Below are positions 20,358-29,022 of a stretch of DNA of 64,000 nt, piece by piece (position 1 is the first letter of the stretch; each line of letters opens with the position of its first letter). The stretch covers positions 1 to 64,000 of the forward strand of contig NZ_JANAVJ010000002.1 in the NCBI RefSeq assembly GCF_024213375.1. The letters run 5' to 3'. This DNA comes from Paenibacillus sp. MZ04-78.2. GTDB lineage: Bacteria > Bacillota > Bacilli > Paenibacillales > NBRC-103111. Below the pieces are notes generated by a model, which was not told the origin of the DNA, did no database searches, and saw only the letters and a list, made by a program, of their open reading frames with translations. The translations under genes were made by a program, and so were the position numbers.

Positions 20358-21398
20358 TTAATGGAACGTTTCCGTTTCGAACAGTACTTCTTCGATCAGC
20401 CGGTTGTTGTGCATCATGGACAAGTTGAGCGCGGAGTAATCTTTTTCCTTGTCAAGCTCCTCCATCAGCAAGGTAGCGATAAGCTCCCGGTCATCCGTGT
20501 TACCGGGCTCACGGAAATCGATAAAGCCAGTCAACTGGCGCTCGCTGATATCTACCGTAGCCGTGCCGATCGGGAGCCCGCCCCGGGACTGCTCATATAT
20601 TTCGTACGTCAGCACTCCCCTGTCATCCCGGACGAGCATAACCGCATACGGCTTGTCTTCGTCGCTTCCACTCCAAATTACCTCGGAGTCTTCCTCCTCC
20701 GCCAGCAAATCCTCGTGGGTCAGCTCGATCACTTCGAAAATCTCGTTGTCGAAGCTCATCGCAATTTCAAAGCGGTCCACCTCGTCCTCGTCGAAATCGA
20801 GCACAAGCAAATCGGCCGCGATATCCAGCTCGGCTTCGGCAGGTTCGATCATCCAATAGACCGTGCCGGTCACTTCGCGGTCCTCGATTTGGAGAAATAC
20901 CTCGGCGACAAAATCTTCGTCTTTATCGTAGAGATGGTATTCCAGTCCGTCCTCGTCTTCGCCGACCAGCACCAGTTCGAAATCCGCCATCGTGAAGTCG
21001 CCCCGTTCTTGAGGCGTCTCGTCTTCAATACGCGTCTCGTTATCGATCCAATCCGAGTCGTAATCGAAATCTTCTTCCGTGGAGACGACCCCTGCATAGG
21101 TTTCCGCTTCCCGCTCCGAAGCGATCACATGGTCAAAGCTGCTGTAGGTGACCATCACCTCGCACCCTTTTGCTTGCAGAGCGTCCAGCAGGGAGTCCAC
21201 ATACTGGTGGACCGCATCGAACACTTCGTCTTTCTCCGCGTCGTCAAGCACTTCTTTCTCCAATTGGAGCGCGCCTGCGATTCGGTCGGATTCACGGAAG
21301 ACGAGAGATAGCGTACCCACAAACCGATTTTTGAACATGATGTCGCTGACTTCGCCGCCCGCCGTCCTTAGATCCGGTCTTAAGCTGACATGCGTCAT
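20358..21398 (-). CDS. Acidic protein of unknown function with three similar segments
   Basis: A 346-residue soluble and very acidic protein; no family recognised. Three parts look alike: about 20-95 (FVGTLSLVFRESDRIAGALQ), about 145-235 (YHLYDKDEDF ... REVTGTVYWM) and about 260-345 (YEIYEQSRGG ... RQLTGFIDF). Each has a strand-strand-(T/A)G core followed by a helix rich in Glu and Leu and then a strand. This implies an ancient triplication. The start at 21398 is set by GGAGGGG just upstream. It stands alone on its strand between the riboswitch and the HAD gene. Confidence 0.8.
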   Translation of the reverse strand: MTHVSLRPDLRTAGGEVSDIMFKNRFVGTLSLVFRESDRIAGALQLEKEVLDDAEKDEVFDAVHQYVDSLLDALQAKGCEVMVTYSSFDHVIASEREAETYAGVVSTEEDFDYDSDWIDNETRIEDETPQERGDFTMADFELVLVGEDEDGLEYHLYDKDEDFVAEVFLQIEDREVTGTVYWMIEPAEAELDIAADLLVLDFDEDEVDRFEIAMSFDNEIFEVIELTHEDLLAEEEDSEVIWSGSDEDKPYAVMLVRDDRGVLTYEIYEQSRGGLPIGTATVDISERQLTGFIDFREPGNTDDRELIATLLMEELDKEKDYSALNLSMMHNNRLIEEVLFETETFH

Positions 21399-21476
21399 TC
21401 GGGTCCCCTCCAATCAGGTTATGCACTCGCGCAGTGCGGAGTTTACCCTCATAGCATGTCCTTCCCTGACGGAAAA

Positions 21477-22292
21477 CTATGCGCGGGGCTCTCCCGTAGG
21501 AAGCACGAAACGGCGCAGCGCTTCATGCACACCATCATCGTTATTGGACAGCGTTACAGCATCGGCGGCCTCTTTGACCGCATCCGGCGAATTGTCCATC
21601 GCTATGCCGAGTCCGGCAAACCGGATCATATCCATATCGTTGTAATAGTTGCCCATGGCAACGATGTTTCCGGGAGCAATGTCCCATTGGGCGGCGAGCG
21701 CCTGCAGCGCACGGCCCTTGGACACTTCCTTCGACAGCACGTCGATAAAGTGCGCTCCGCTTCTCAGCGCATGAACGCTCGGAGGCAGCGATACTCGCGC
21801 CAAATCCCGCTCGACCGCGTCCATCTCTTCCTCCGACCCGAACATCGTAAACTTCACGAGCGGAACGTTCATGCTCAGCACGTCCTCCACCCGCTCGGGA
21901 GAAACCATAAATTTTTCGTACATCGCCGCTTCCCGCTCGCCTACTTTCTCGACAAACATATCCAGCGCGGTGTTCACGTCAAAATGTATATTCTGTTCGC
22001 GGCAATAGCGGACGAGCTCCGCAAGCTCCCGCACCTCGAAGCCGGATTGATGCAGCAGCTTCGGCCCCGGCGTCTCGACGGTCGCCGCCCCGTTATGCGT
22101 GATCAGCACGCCGGTAAGGCCCAGACGCTCCAGAACCGGGATTGCATTGACCGGTCCTCGGCCGGTGCACAACACGATCCGGGCTCCTGCTTCGTGCGCC
22201 GTGCGCAGCGTTTCTACCGTTTTGTCCGTTACTTCATGCTCGTCGTTCAAAAGCGTGCCGTCCACGTCAAGCGCAATGATGCGATAGTTCAT
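21477..22292 (-). CDS. Cof-type HAD-superfamily phosphatase
   Basis: 271 residues. Motif I is ALDVDGTLLN (nucleophile and acid Asp), motif II CTGR, motif III a Lys in SKEVSKGRAL, and motif IV AMGNYYNDMDM. Cof/YidA-type enzymes remove phosphate from sugar phosphates, flavin or pyridoxal nucleotides. In motif IV the common GD is GN, leaving the second Asp of the pair (ND) to hold magnesium. The substrate is not predictable. Confidence 0.92.
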   Translation of the reverse strand: MNYRIIALDVDGTLLNDEHEVTDKTVETLRTAHEAGARIVLCTGRGPVNAIPVLERLGLTGVLITHNGAATVETPGPKLLHQSGFEVRELAELVRYCREQNIHFDVNTALDMFVEKVGEREAAMYEKFMVSPERVEDVLSMNVPLVKFTMFGSEEEMDAVERDLARVSLPPSVHALRSGAHFIDVLSKEVSKGRALQALAAQWDIAPGNIVAMGNYYNDMDMIRFAGLGIAMDNSPDAVKEAADAVTLSNNDDGVHEALRRFVLPTGEPRA

Positions 22293-22358
22293 TTTTGCTC
22301 CGCTCCCTTGTACTTCTTCTCTCTATATATCTGTTAGCTGAATTGGCTTAGCCGGCTT

Positions 22359-23102
22359 CTATTCCCCATGCGCCAGCAGGCTTTGCCGCTCTTCCTCCGT
22401 CAATTCCCGCGACTGCCCTAGCGGCAACGCCGGGTCCAGCTTCAGCGGTCCCATGGACAGCCGTTTCAGATAGGTCACCTGCTTGCCTACGGCTTGAAAC
22501 ATGCGTTTTACCTGATGAAACTTACCTTCATGTATGGTCAATTCGACGCGGGAAAGCTCGCCCGCTTCGGGTCGTCCGCAGTGCAGCACGTTCAGTTCCG
22601 CGGGCATCGTCACATAGCCGTCATCGAATGTGACGCCGCGCGCGAACGCTTCAATGTCGCTTTCGTTAACAGCGCCGCTCACTTCGGCATAATACGTCTT
22701 CGGAACATGTTTTCGCGGCGACAGCAGGTTGTGCGCCAGCTTGCCGTCGTTCGTCAGCAGCAGCAGCCCTTCGGTGTCTTTGTCCAGCCGTCCGACCGGG
22801 AATACGTCAAAATGCGAGTACTGCTCGTCCAGCAGATCAAGCACGGTCCGGTCCCTGGTATCTTCCGTGGCGGACACGACGCCCTGCGGCTTATGCAGCA
22901 TCAAGTAGACGAATTCGCGGTAAACCACCGGCATTCCGTCAACCGTAATGCGATGCCGCTCGGGGTTCACCTGCATTCCGCTGTCCTTCACCGTTTTGCC
23001 GTCCACGCTGACGATGCCGCGCTTCACGAGCTGTTTGATTTCGCTGCGTGTGCCGAAGCCCGTATGAGCCAGCAGCTTGTCCAGACGTAGCGTTGCTTTC
23101 AT
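22359..23102 (-). CDS. RsuA/RluB-family rRNA pseudouridine synthase
   Basis: 247 residues: an S4 RNA-binding domain (about 1-60, RLDKLLAHTGFGTRSEI) and the synthase domain with GRLDKDTEGLLLLTNDG, whose Asp is the catalytic residue. KTYYAEV and EGKFHQVKRM are family motifs. It converts a uridine in rRNA to pseudouridine; 16S (RsuA-like) is more likely than 23S, but this is not settled. AGGTGAAC lies before the ATG. Confidence 0.92.
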   Translation of the reverse strand: MKATLRLDKLLAHTGFGTRSEIKQLVKRGIVSVDGKTVKDSGMQVNPERHRITVDGMPVVYREFVYLMLHKPQGVVSATEDTRDRTVLDLLDEQYSHFDVFPVGRLDKDTEGLLLLTNDGKLAHNLLSPRKHVPKTYYAEVSGAVNESDIEAFARGVTFDDGYVTMPAELNVLHCGRPEAGELSRVELTIHEGKFHQVKRMFQAVGKQVTYLKRLSMGPLKLDPALPLGQSRELTEEERQSLLAHGE

Positions 23103-23294
23103 CGTTAGGGTTCACCTCCCCATAAGACGGTAGTCTAACGTCCCCCGCCATTCTCTTGGATGTCCGAAGTCTACCCAAGTATACGCCAATGTCGAAAATC
23201 CTTCAATTTTATTGTATGATGGAAAAAGGAAACTTTGCATAAGTAACGAATGTTTTTAGAGGAGACATTTATACTCGGTAGGAAGAGGGGAACC

Positions 23295-23777
23295 ATGAAA
23301 AAGTTAGGTATCTTTTTAGCTATTATCGTCGTTCTGTTCGGAGCTCTTTATTTTGTCAATCAACAGTCCAATCAGGCTAAATTCGGAAAGTACGCAAACA
23401 ACGTGTACGGCATCGCCCCGGACAAACTGAATCCGGCCACACTGGCGCTTCTGGACGATCCGAACTACCAAAACATCATTTTGCCTGACGCGCTCGACAA
23501 AAAGATCGCGGCAAAGGAAGACTTCTACTTGTATTATTTCGGTTCGACGTGCCCGCACTGCAAATTGACAACGCCCGTGCTTATGCCGGTCGCCAAGGAA
23601 CTGAACATCGACATCAAGCAGTTCAATCTTGAAGAGTTCAAGAACGGATGGCAAAAGTACGCGATTGAAGCGACCCCCACCCTGATTTATTACAAAGGCG
23701 GCAAAGAAGTCGAGCGTCTCGTCGGCGAACAAAAGGCCGAAACGTTCAAAGCTTTTTTCGAAAAGCATAAAAAATAA
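23295..23777 (+). CDS. Membrane-anchored thioredoxin-like protein
   Basis: 160 residues with an uncleaved N-terminal helix (LGIFLAIIVVLFGALYFV), facing outward. The thioredoxin site is GSTCPHCKLTTPV; the CPHC dipeptide is closer to DsbA-type or bacteriocin-disulfide proteins than to CGPC reductases. The cis-proline region reads IEATPTLIYYKGG. The likely role is thiol-disulfide exchange in the envelope. The start at 23295 was chosen over 23250 because AGAGGGG precedes it and the helix then lies at the N terminus. Confidence 0.88.
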   Translation: MKKLGIFLAIIVVLFGALYFVNQQSNQAKFGKYANNVYGIAPDKLNPATLALLDDPNYQNIILPDALDKKIAAKEDFYLYYFGSTCPHCKLTTPVLMPVAKELNIDIKQFNLEEFKNGWQKYAIEATPTLIYYKGGKEVERLVGEQKAETFKAFFEKHKK

Positions 23778-23866
23778 TCCTGCCGGCGGTCGGTGGACGC
23801 CAAGGGATACCCCGAAGCAGCGGATTGCGGTCCGCTGTTTCTTTTTACATTTTTTTAAAAGGAGCT

Positions 23867-24535
23867 GTGAGTACCTCTGTGCAACCAAAACAAGCATTGC
23901 TGACCGGAAAATACATCATAACCGCGTTCATGATCGTACTGCTGTCGATTCTGATTTTCGTTAAGTTCGCACACGATTTACAGGAAAATCAACTGGAGCG
24001 TTTTGACCGGACCTACATCGATTGGATTCAATCGCATATCAATCCTGAGCTGACCGTATGGATGAAGGGAATTACTTTATTCGGAGCGTTTCAGACGTTT
24101 TTCGTCCTGCTGCCCGTTAGCGTATCTCTAATGGTGTGGCGGAAGAAGAAATGGGAGGCTGTTTTTTTCGCGGCTGCCGTTCTCGGCGGCGCACTGTTTA
24201 ACCAACTGCTGAAGCACATTTTCGAACGGCAGCGGCCTATGTTCCACCGGATTGTTGAAGAAACGGGCTACAGCTTCCCCAGCGGACATTCCATGGCATC
24301 CATCGTTTTCTACGGCATGCTGGCCATGCTCCTCTTGATGTTTGTCAAATCTCCTGTCCTGAAGCTGCTGATCGCCGTAATGGCCGGCTGTCTTGTCATC
24401 ATGATCGGCGTAAGCCGCATTTATTTGGGGGTTCATTATCCGAGTGACGTTGCCGCTGGATTTGCCGCCGGGGCGGCGTGGCTAACCGTGTGCAGGGTTG
24501 GGCTGCAAGCCGTTCTCGTTTCGCGACGGTCCTAG
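23867..24535 (+). CDS. PAP2-family membrane phosphatase
   Basis: About 222 residues with six membrane helices. All three acid phosphatase motifs are present: KHIFERQRP, PSGH and SRIYLGVHYPSDV. Such enzymes dephosphorylate undecaprenyl pyrophosphate or phosphatidic/phosphatidylglycerol phosphates; which one is unclear. The start is uncertain: GTG at 23867 sits 2 bases from GGAG, GTG at 23879 sits 14 bases from it. Confidence 0.92.
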   Translation: MSTSVQPKQALLTGKYIITAFMIVLLSILIFVKFAHDLQENQLERFDRTYIDWIQSHINPELTVWMKGITLFGAFQTFFVLLPVSVSLMVWRKKKWEAVFFAAAVLGGALFNQLLKHIFERQRPMFHRIVEETGYSFPSGHSMASIVFYGMLAMLLLMFVKSPVLKLLIAVMAGCLVIMIGVSRIYLGVHYPSDVAAGFAAGAAWLTVCRVGLQAVLVSRRS

Positions 24536-24562
24536 CGCCGGCATCGCTGGCCGCATTCAGAG

Positions 24563-24985
24563 CTAATGCTCTTCATGCGGCTCCGGCGGATGCAGCCTCA
24601 GCTCTTCCACTAAGGCTTCCAGCCCGGCATCCAAAATGCGGATGTCCAGGTCGTAGAAAGCAAACGGCTGCTCCTCCGCACGGGCCAACTTGTCCAAATA
24701 TACCCGGCTGTCGTCGCGCAGGCGGCCAAGGTCGATCCCGAGCGCGTCCTCCGGATAATGATCCAATTTGTCCAAGGCTGCGGTAAACAGCTTGATCGAC
24801 CCGCTCGTATTGCCGTTGCGGTAATGGTAAAGGCCTACTGCCACCTGCAGCAGGCCTTGGTACAACGGATGTCGGCCTTCCTCGAGCCAAAGCTCCTCCA
24901 TCACTTCGTGACATTCGAAATAATCGCGTGCTATGTTAAAATAATACACAAACTCTACATATAAACGATCGTATGACGTTGTCAC
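24563..24985 (-). CDS. DUF309-family protein
   Basis: 140 residues, all helical, with the DUF309 signature FNIARDYFECHEVMEELWLE and GLLQVAVGLYHYRNGN. The His and Glu residues of the motif suggest a metal or phosphate site, but no function is known. The start is GTG at 24985 with GGAGG seven bases upstream. Confidence 0.88.
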   Translation of the reverse strand: MTTSYDRLYVEFVYYFNIARDYFECHEVMEELWLEEGRHPLYQGLLQVAVGLYHYRNGNTSGSIKLFTAALDKLDHYPEDALGIDLGRLRDDSRVYLDKLARAEEQPFAFYDLDIRILDAGLEALVEELRLHPPEPHEEH

Positions 24986-25060
24986 CGTCTCGCCTCCGTT
25001 TCGGTCGCCTCCAGCGGAGGCCTGGTGATACCAAGCCGCTGGCTCGGGTTCACCGGACTT

Positions 25061-25864
25061 TCAGGCCAAAGAATTTTTCTTCGCTCGGTTAACCGCCTGA
25101 TCCACCTCGTTCGACAGCTTCTTCAACAGCCAGACGTCGTCCGTGTCCCACAGCTCGTTGAAGCGCATCTGAAACTGCGCGGCTTCCCGTACCCGCAGAT
25201 GAAAATACAGCTCTTGAATGCCGTTCAGCACCTTCGCCACGATGCTCGATTTGTCCTCGAACAGCTTCTGCGCTTCGACGATCTCTTCGCGGATGCTGCT
25301 CATCTCCTGATCGAGCTGGTACGCGGCTTCCGCCGCCCGGCTCAGCCGTGCAACGACATCCTCCGGCAAGCTTTCCCGGTATTTATAATTTAGCGAATGC
25401 TCGATCGTCGCCCAAAAATTCATCGCCAGCGTCCGCAGCTGAATCTCGGCCAGCACGCGCTTCATGCCAAGCGCTGTCTGGACCCGGTATTCGACAATCA
25501 TATGGTAGCTGCGGTAACCGCTCGGCTTCTTGTTGTTAATATAGTCTTTATCGTACAATAGCGTCATATCTTCCCGGACACGGATCAATTCGGCCAATCG
25601 TTCGATATCCTCAACGAATTGACACATAATCCGGATACCCGCAATATCTTCGATCCCGGTCTCGAGCTGATCCATCGGAACGTCCAGCCGTTTGGCTTTC
25701 TCCAAAATGCTGGAGGTCCTCTTGACCCGGCCGGTTACAAATTCGATAGGCGAATATTCATCCCGGCTTTTGAGCTCCGCGCGCAATGTTTTGAATTTGA
25801 CTTTCAATTCCTCAACTGCCTGTTCATAAGGCAGAAGAAATTTTTTCCAATCGCGTCCGTCCAT
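25061..25864 (-). CDS. Small alarmone synthetase, (p)ppGpp synthase
   Basis: 267 residues with only the RelA/SpoT synthetase domain: RVKRTSSILEKAKR, EDIAGIRIMCQF, KPSGYRSYHMIVEY and EIQLRTLAMNFWATIEH. No hydrolase, TGS or ACT domain is present. It transfers pyrophosphate from ATP to GTP or GDP to make (p)ppGpp. It is longer than YjbM or YwaC (about 210), with an added C-terminal helical region (about 205-267). The start at 25864 follows GGAGG. pyrD lies 27 bases upstream on the same strand, so they may be co-transcribed. Confidence 0.93.
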   Translation of the reverse strand: MDGRDWKKFLLPYEQAVEELKVKFKTLRAELKSRDEYSPIEFVTGRVKRTSSILEKAKRLDVPMDQLETGIEDIAGIRIMCQFVEDIERLAELIRVREDMTLLYDKDYINNKKPSGYRSYHMIVEYRVQTALGMKRVLAEIQLRTLAMNFWATIEHSLNYKYRESLPEDVVARLSRAAEAAYQLDQEMSSIREEIVEAQKLFEDKSSIVAKVLNGIQELYFHLRVREAAQFQMRFNELWDTDDVWLLKKLSNEVDQAVNRAKKNSLA

Positions 25865-25891
25865 TCCGTCGACCTCCAAATCTTACTTGCC

Positions 25892-26986
25892 TTAATGCCC
25901 CGATCCGATCGCCTCCGATATGTGCGTAAATCCGTCCTGCCGCAGCAAATCCCGAAGCCCGCGGTTAATACGCCGCAGCACGTCCGGTCCTTCGTAAATC
26001 AAGCCGGTGTATACTTCGACCAGACTGGCTCCCGCCCGAATCTTATCATAGGCGTCCTCGGCCGTAAAAATGCCTCCCGATCCGATAATCGGAAGCTTCC
26101 CGTCCGTTAAACGGTATACGGTTCGAATCAGCTCGGTGGAGCGATCTGTCAACGGACGGCCGCTTAATCCGCCCGTTTCCCCCCGGTTCGCATGGCGCAG
26201 ACCGTCTCTGCCGATCGTCGTATTGGACGCAATGATGCCGGAGACATTGCTCCGCACAATCGTTTCGACCATATACTCGACTTCCTGCGGCTCCAGATCG
26301 GGCGCAATCTTCACGAGCACCGGCTTCTCCCGTCCGCCGAAGCGGGCATGCTGTTTGCGGATCTCGTCCTTCACGGCTGCGAGCAGACGCGACAAGTCGT
26401 CCCCGTGCTGCAGATTGCGCAAATCCGGCGTGTTCGGCGAGCTGATATTGACGACGAAAAAGTCTCCGTACCCATACAGCGCTTGAATGCAGGCACGGTA
26501 ATCGTCTTCCGCCTGCTCGTTGGGCGTCGTTTTATTTTTTCCAATATTGATGGCAAGCGGAATTGTGCGCTGGCCTTGATTGCGCAAATTTCGCTTCATA
26601 CCTTCGATTCCGACATTGTTGAACCCCATCCGGTTAATAAGTGCCTCGTCCTCCGGGAGCCGGAACAGCCGCGGCAGCTCATTGCCGGCTTGCGGCTTCG
26701 GCGTCACCGTGCCGACTTCCATAAAGCCGAAGCCGATGTTCGAAAATCCGGGGACCGCTTTCGCATTCTTGTCCAACCCTGCCGCCAAGCCGACCGGATT
26801 CGGAAACCGGATTCCCCATAGCTCGCTTTCCAGCTCCGGGTACGCCCGAACGCCCCACATCGCGCGGAGCAGCCACCGTCCGCCAGGCATCTTGGCAAAC
26901 GTATGCAGTCCGTCGATAATGAGATGATGCGCCTTCTCCGGGTCCATCCCGAACAGCATCGGCTTTGCGATATTTTTGTAAAGCAT
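25892..26986 (-). CDS. pyrD: Dihydroorotate dehydrogenase (quinone), class 2
   Basis: 364 residues. Oxidises dihydroorotate to orotate in pyrimidine synthesis and passes electrons to quinone. The N-terminal helices (MLYKNIAKPMLFGMDPEKAH) are the membrane-associated part found in class 2 enzymes. FMN-site motifs are NPVGLAAGLDKN and IGSGGIF, and the catalytic Ser lies in NISSPNTPDLR. The start at 26986 was chosen for AGAGGAC before it and for family length; an upstream in-frame start at 27103 gives unlikely sequence. Confidence 0.95.
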   Translation of the reverse strand: MLYKNIAKPMLFGMDPEKAHHLIIDGLHTFAKMPGGRWLLRAMWGVRAYPELESELWGIRFPNPVGLAAGLDKNAKAVPGFSNIGFGFMEVGTVTPKPQAGNELPRLFRLPEDEALINRMGFNNVGIEGMKRNLRNQGQRTIPLAINIGKNKTTPNEQAEDDYRACIQALYGYGDFFVVNISSPNTPDLRNLQHGDDLSRLLAAVKDEIRKQHARFGGREKPVLVKIAPDLEPQEVEYMVETIVRSNVSGIIASNTTIGRDGLRHANRGETGGLSGRPLTDRSTELIRTVYRLTDGKLPIIGSGGIFTAEDAYDKIRAGASLVEVYTGLIYEGPDVLRRINRGLRDLLRQDGFTHISEAIGSGH

Positions 26987-27149
26987 GCTTCTGTCCTCTC
27001 CCCGCACGTGTCTCTTCGCTAGTCTCTTTTGACAGTTTAGCGCTTTACGAAACAAAAATAAAGGGGACAGATCACAAAATCCATACGACTTTAAACAATG
27101 CATTATGTTAAAATATGCTTAATCCAACAAAAAGGCAGGGCTGAGGTCT

Positions 27150-27287
27150 ATGCAAAAAAAGAAAATATCCCCCTATGCGCAGCGGAAAACAAAGGATGAG
27201 CCTAATAAGAAGCTGATCATATGGGCCGGCTCCATCTTTGGCGTCGTCATTCTCGGTATGATTGCTCTGCTTGTGTTCAACCACTGA
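27150..27287 (+). CDS. Small single-helix membrane protein
   Basis: A 45-residue frame beginning MQKKKISPYAQRK, with a charged N-terminal half and one membrane helix (IWAGSIFGVVILGMIALLVF), ending at TGA 27285-27287. GAGG lies six bases before ATG. The charge pattern puts the N terminus inside. Function unknown; the ordered composition and ribosome site make it a likely real gene. Confidence 0.6.
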   Translation: MQKKKISPYAQRKTKDEPNKKLIIWAGSIFGVVILGMIALLVFNH

Positions 27288-27379
27288 GACCGACTTGTTA
27301 GCGCTTTCTATCCTTTCCTACAAGCTTGGTCTTCCGACAAAGGCTTTACCGCCACAGCCGACTTGGACGACCAAGCTCC

Positions 27380-28828
27380 CTAATTCAACCAGTTGTACCT
27401 CTTCCCCGGATTCGTATCGACGCTTTGCGGCGTCACCCCATACGGCGCGGGACTGCGCGATTCCTCCTCGGACAGCGAGCCCTTGCCGATCGTCACGCTC
27501 GTTCCGAGCGGCACCAGGTCGAACAGCTCCTCCACATCCTCCTTCGCCATACGGATGCAGCCTAACGACTCGTCCTTGCCGATACTGGACGGCCGGTTCG
27601 TTCCGTGAATCGCATAATTCGTATCGGACAGCGTCATTCCCCGGCTCCCGAACTCCCCGTTCGACTTTCCGTTCGGATTGCGCACCTTTTCCGAGATAAC
27701 GAAGCTGCCCTCCGGTGTCCGGTCCGCTCCCAAGCCTACCGGATAATTGCGGACGACGATGTTGCCGCTGACAACCGACAGCCGGTGAGCCTGCTTATCG
27801 ATCATAATTCGCATCGGTTCGGTTAACGGCTTGGTCAAACTGCCCTGTCCCGTACGGGGCGGCACTGGCTTTCCGTCGTCGCTTGCAGGCTGCGCACCAG
27901 CCTGCTTGAGCCAAGCGTTCATCTCCGCAGCCAAGGCTTCCTTGTCCCGGTCGAACGTTTCCTTCATATAGGAACTCAGCCCCGGCAGCACGTTGTTCGG
28001 ATACGCTTCCGTCAGCTGCGAAGCCTGCGCGGGCGCTTGCCCCGTACGCCGGATATAAGCCGCAACGGCGGAGCGCAGCACGAGATCCTGCTCCTGCTTC
28101 GTCATCCAAGCGGCCACGATGCTGTCCGCCTTCTGCGGATCGCTTGGCTGGCAGCTGCAAGCAGCCGCGTCATAATAATTGATCTGCTGCTGCGCCGCAT
28201 TTGCTTGCGCTTCGACGGAAAGCAGCGTTTCCGGCTTCTTCAGCCAACTGATCCAAGCGGTCCCGGCAAGCGGAATCCCCCTTGCCAGAATCGCGTAGCT
28301 GCTAATTCTTTCCCGCAGAAGCATCTCTTGCAGCGCAGCGCCGACATTCCCTTGACTCTTCTCCCCGGCCAGGTAGTACACTTTCGTTTCCTGCAGCTCG
28401 GAGGACGTCATCCCTTCCGGCAGCACGATGACCGGAGTGCGGGCGTTTTCTTCCGTCTTCTCGAATATACGCCCCAGCTCCGGGGCAAACAACAGACCGG
28501 CAAATGCCAGCAGACTGACGGCCATTAGTCGAGCGAGCCGCTTCCGTCTGCTCTTCTGATGTTCCGTTCCCCAGCGATGGATCGGTTCGATTTCTTCAGG
28601 AGGCAAAGCCACCTTCTGATTCTCATACGCTTCATAAACTTCCCCGGCCTGCGCGTAACAGTACAGCGCTTTTCCCTTTTTCCCCTGCGCTTCATAATCG
28701 CGCCCGAGCAAGTACCACGCCATTTTATTGTTCGGATGCTCTTTGACATATTTTTTTAAATAAAACGGGTCCTGCTTGAAAAAGAGCTGAAGCTGTTCTT
28801 CCGAATCCTTCGAATCTTTCGGTTTCAC
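27380..28828 (-). CDS. L,D-transpeptidase with cytoplasmic TPR-like part
   Basis: 482 residues. The N-terminal cytoplasmic part (1-95) has a TPR-like repeat (NNKMAWYLLGRDYEAQGKKG), then one membrane helix (about 103-120), an external region, and a C-terminal YkuD domain (about 340-445) with IHGTNRPSSIGKDESLGCIR, where Cys is the catalytic residue. YkuD enzymes make 3-3 cross-links in peptidoglycan. The start is GTG after GAGAGGGG. The intracellular TPR joined to an outside enzyme suggests contact with a cytoplasmic partner. Confidence 0.92.
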   Translation of the reverse strand: MKPKDSKDSEEQLQLFFKQDPFYLKKYVKEHPNNKMAWYLLGRDYEAQGKKGKALYCYAQAGEVYEAYENQKVALPPEEIEPIHRWGTEHQKSRRKRLARLMAVSLLAFAGLLFAPELGRIFEKTEENARTPVIVLPEGMTSSELQETKVYYLAGEKSQGNVGAALQEMLLRERISSYAILARGIPLAGTAWISWLKKPETLLSVEAQANAAQQQINYYDAAACSCQPSDPQKADSIVAAWMTKQEQDLVLRSAVAAYIRRTGQAPAQASQLTEAYPNNVLPGLSSYMKETFDRDKEALAAEMNAWLKQAGAQPASDDGKPVPPRTGQGSLTKPLTEPMRIMIDKQAHRLSVVSGNIVVRNYPVGLGADRTPEGSFVISEKVRNPNGKSNGEFGSRGMTLSDTNYAIHGTNRPSSIGKDESLGCIRMAKEDVEELFDLVPLGTSVTIGKGSLSEEESRSPAPYGVTPQSVDTNPGKRYNWLN

Positions 28829-28940
28829 GGGACGCCCCTCTCTTTCCGCCTTCCTGCAAACTATATCGGCGGGAGAATCGCTTTTCTTAATACTCTTGCA
28901 TCGCTTGCCGCATCCTTTCTTCCGCTGGTAACATCACCGA

Positions 28941-29000
28941 AAAGACCTATTCCAAGAAGTGTCCCCCTAAGAGATTACCTCGGAAATAGGTCTTATTTTG
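28941..29000 (-). terminator. Terminator of the cyclase-FecR-NHL unit
   Basis: On the minus strand AATAAGACCTATTTCC pairs with GGAATAGGTCTTTT across a loop of about 25 bases. It is the first terminator after the three genes. Confidence 0.7.
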
Positions 29001-29022
29001 TCGAGACTTCACATTACTTTGA

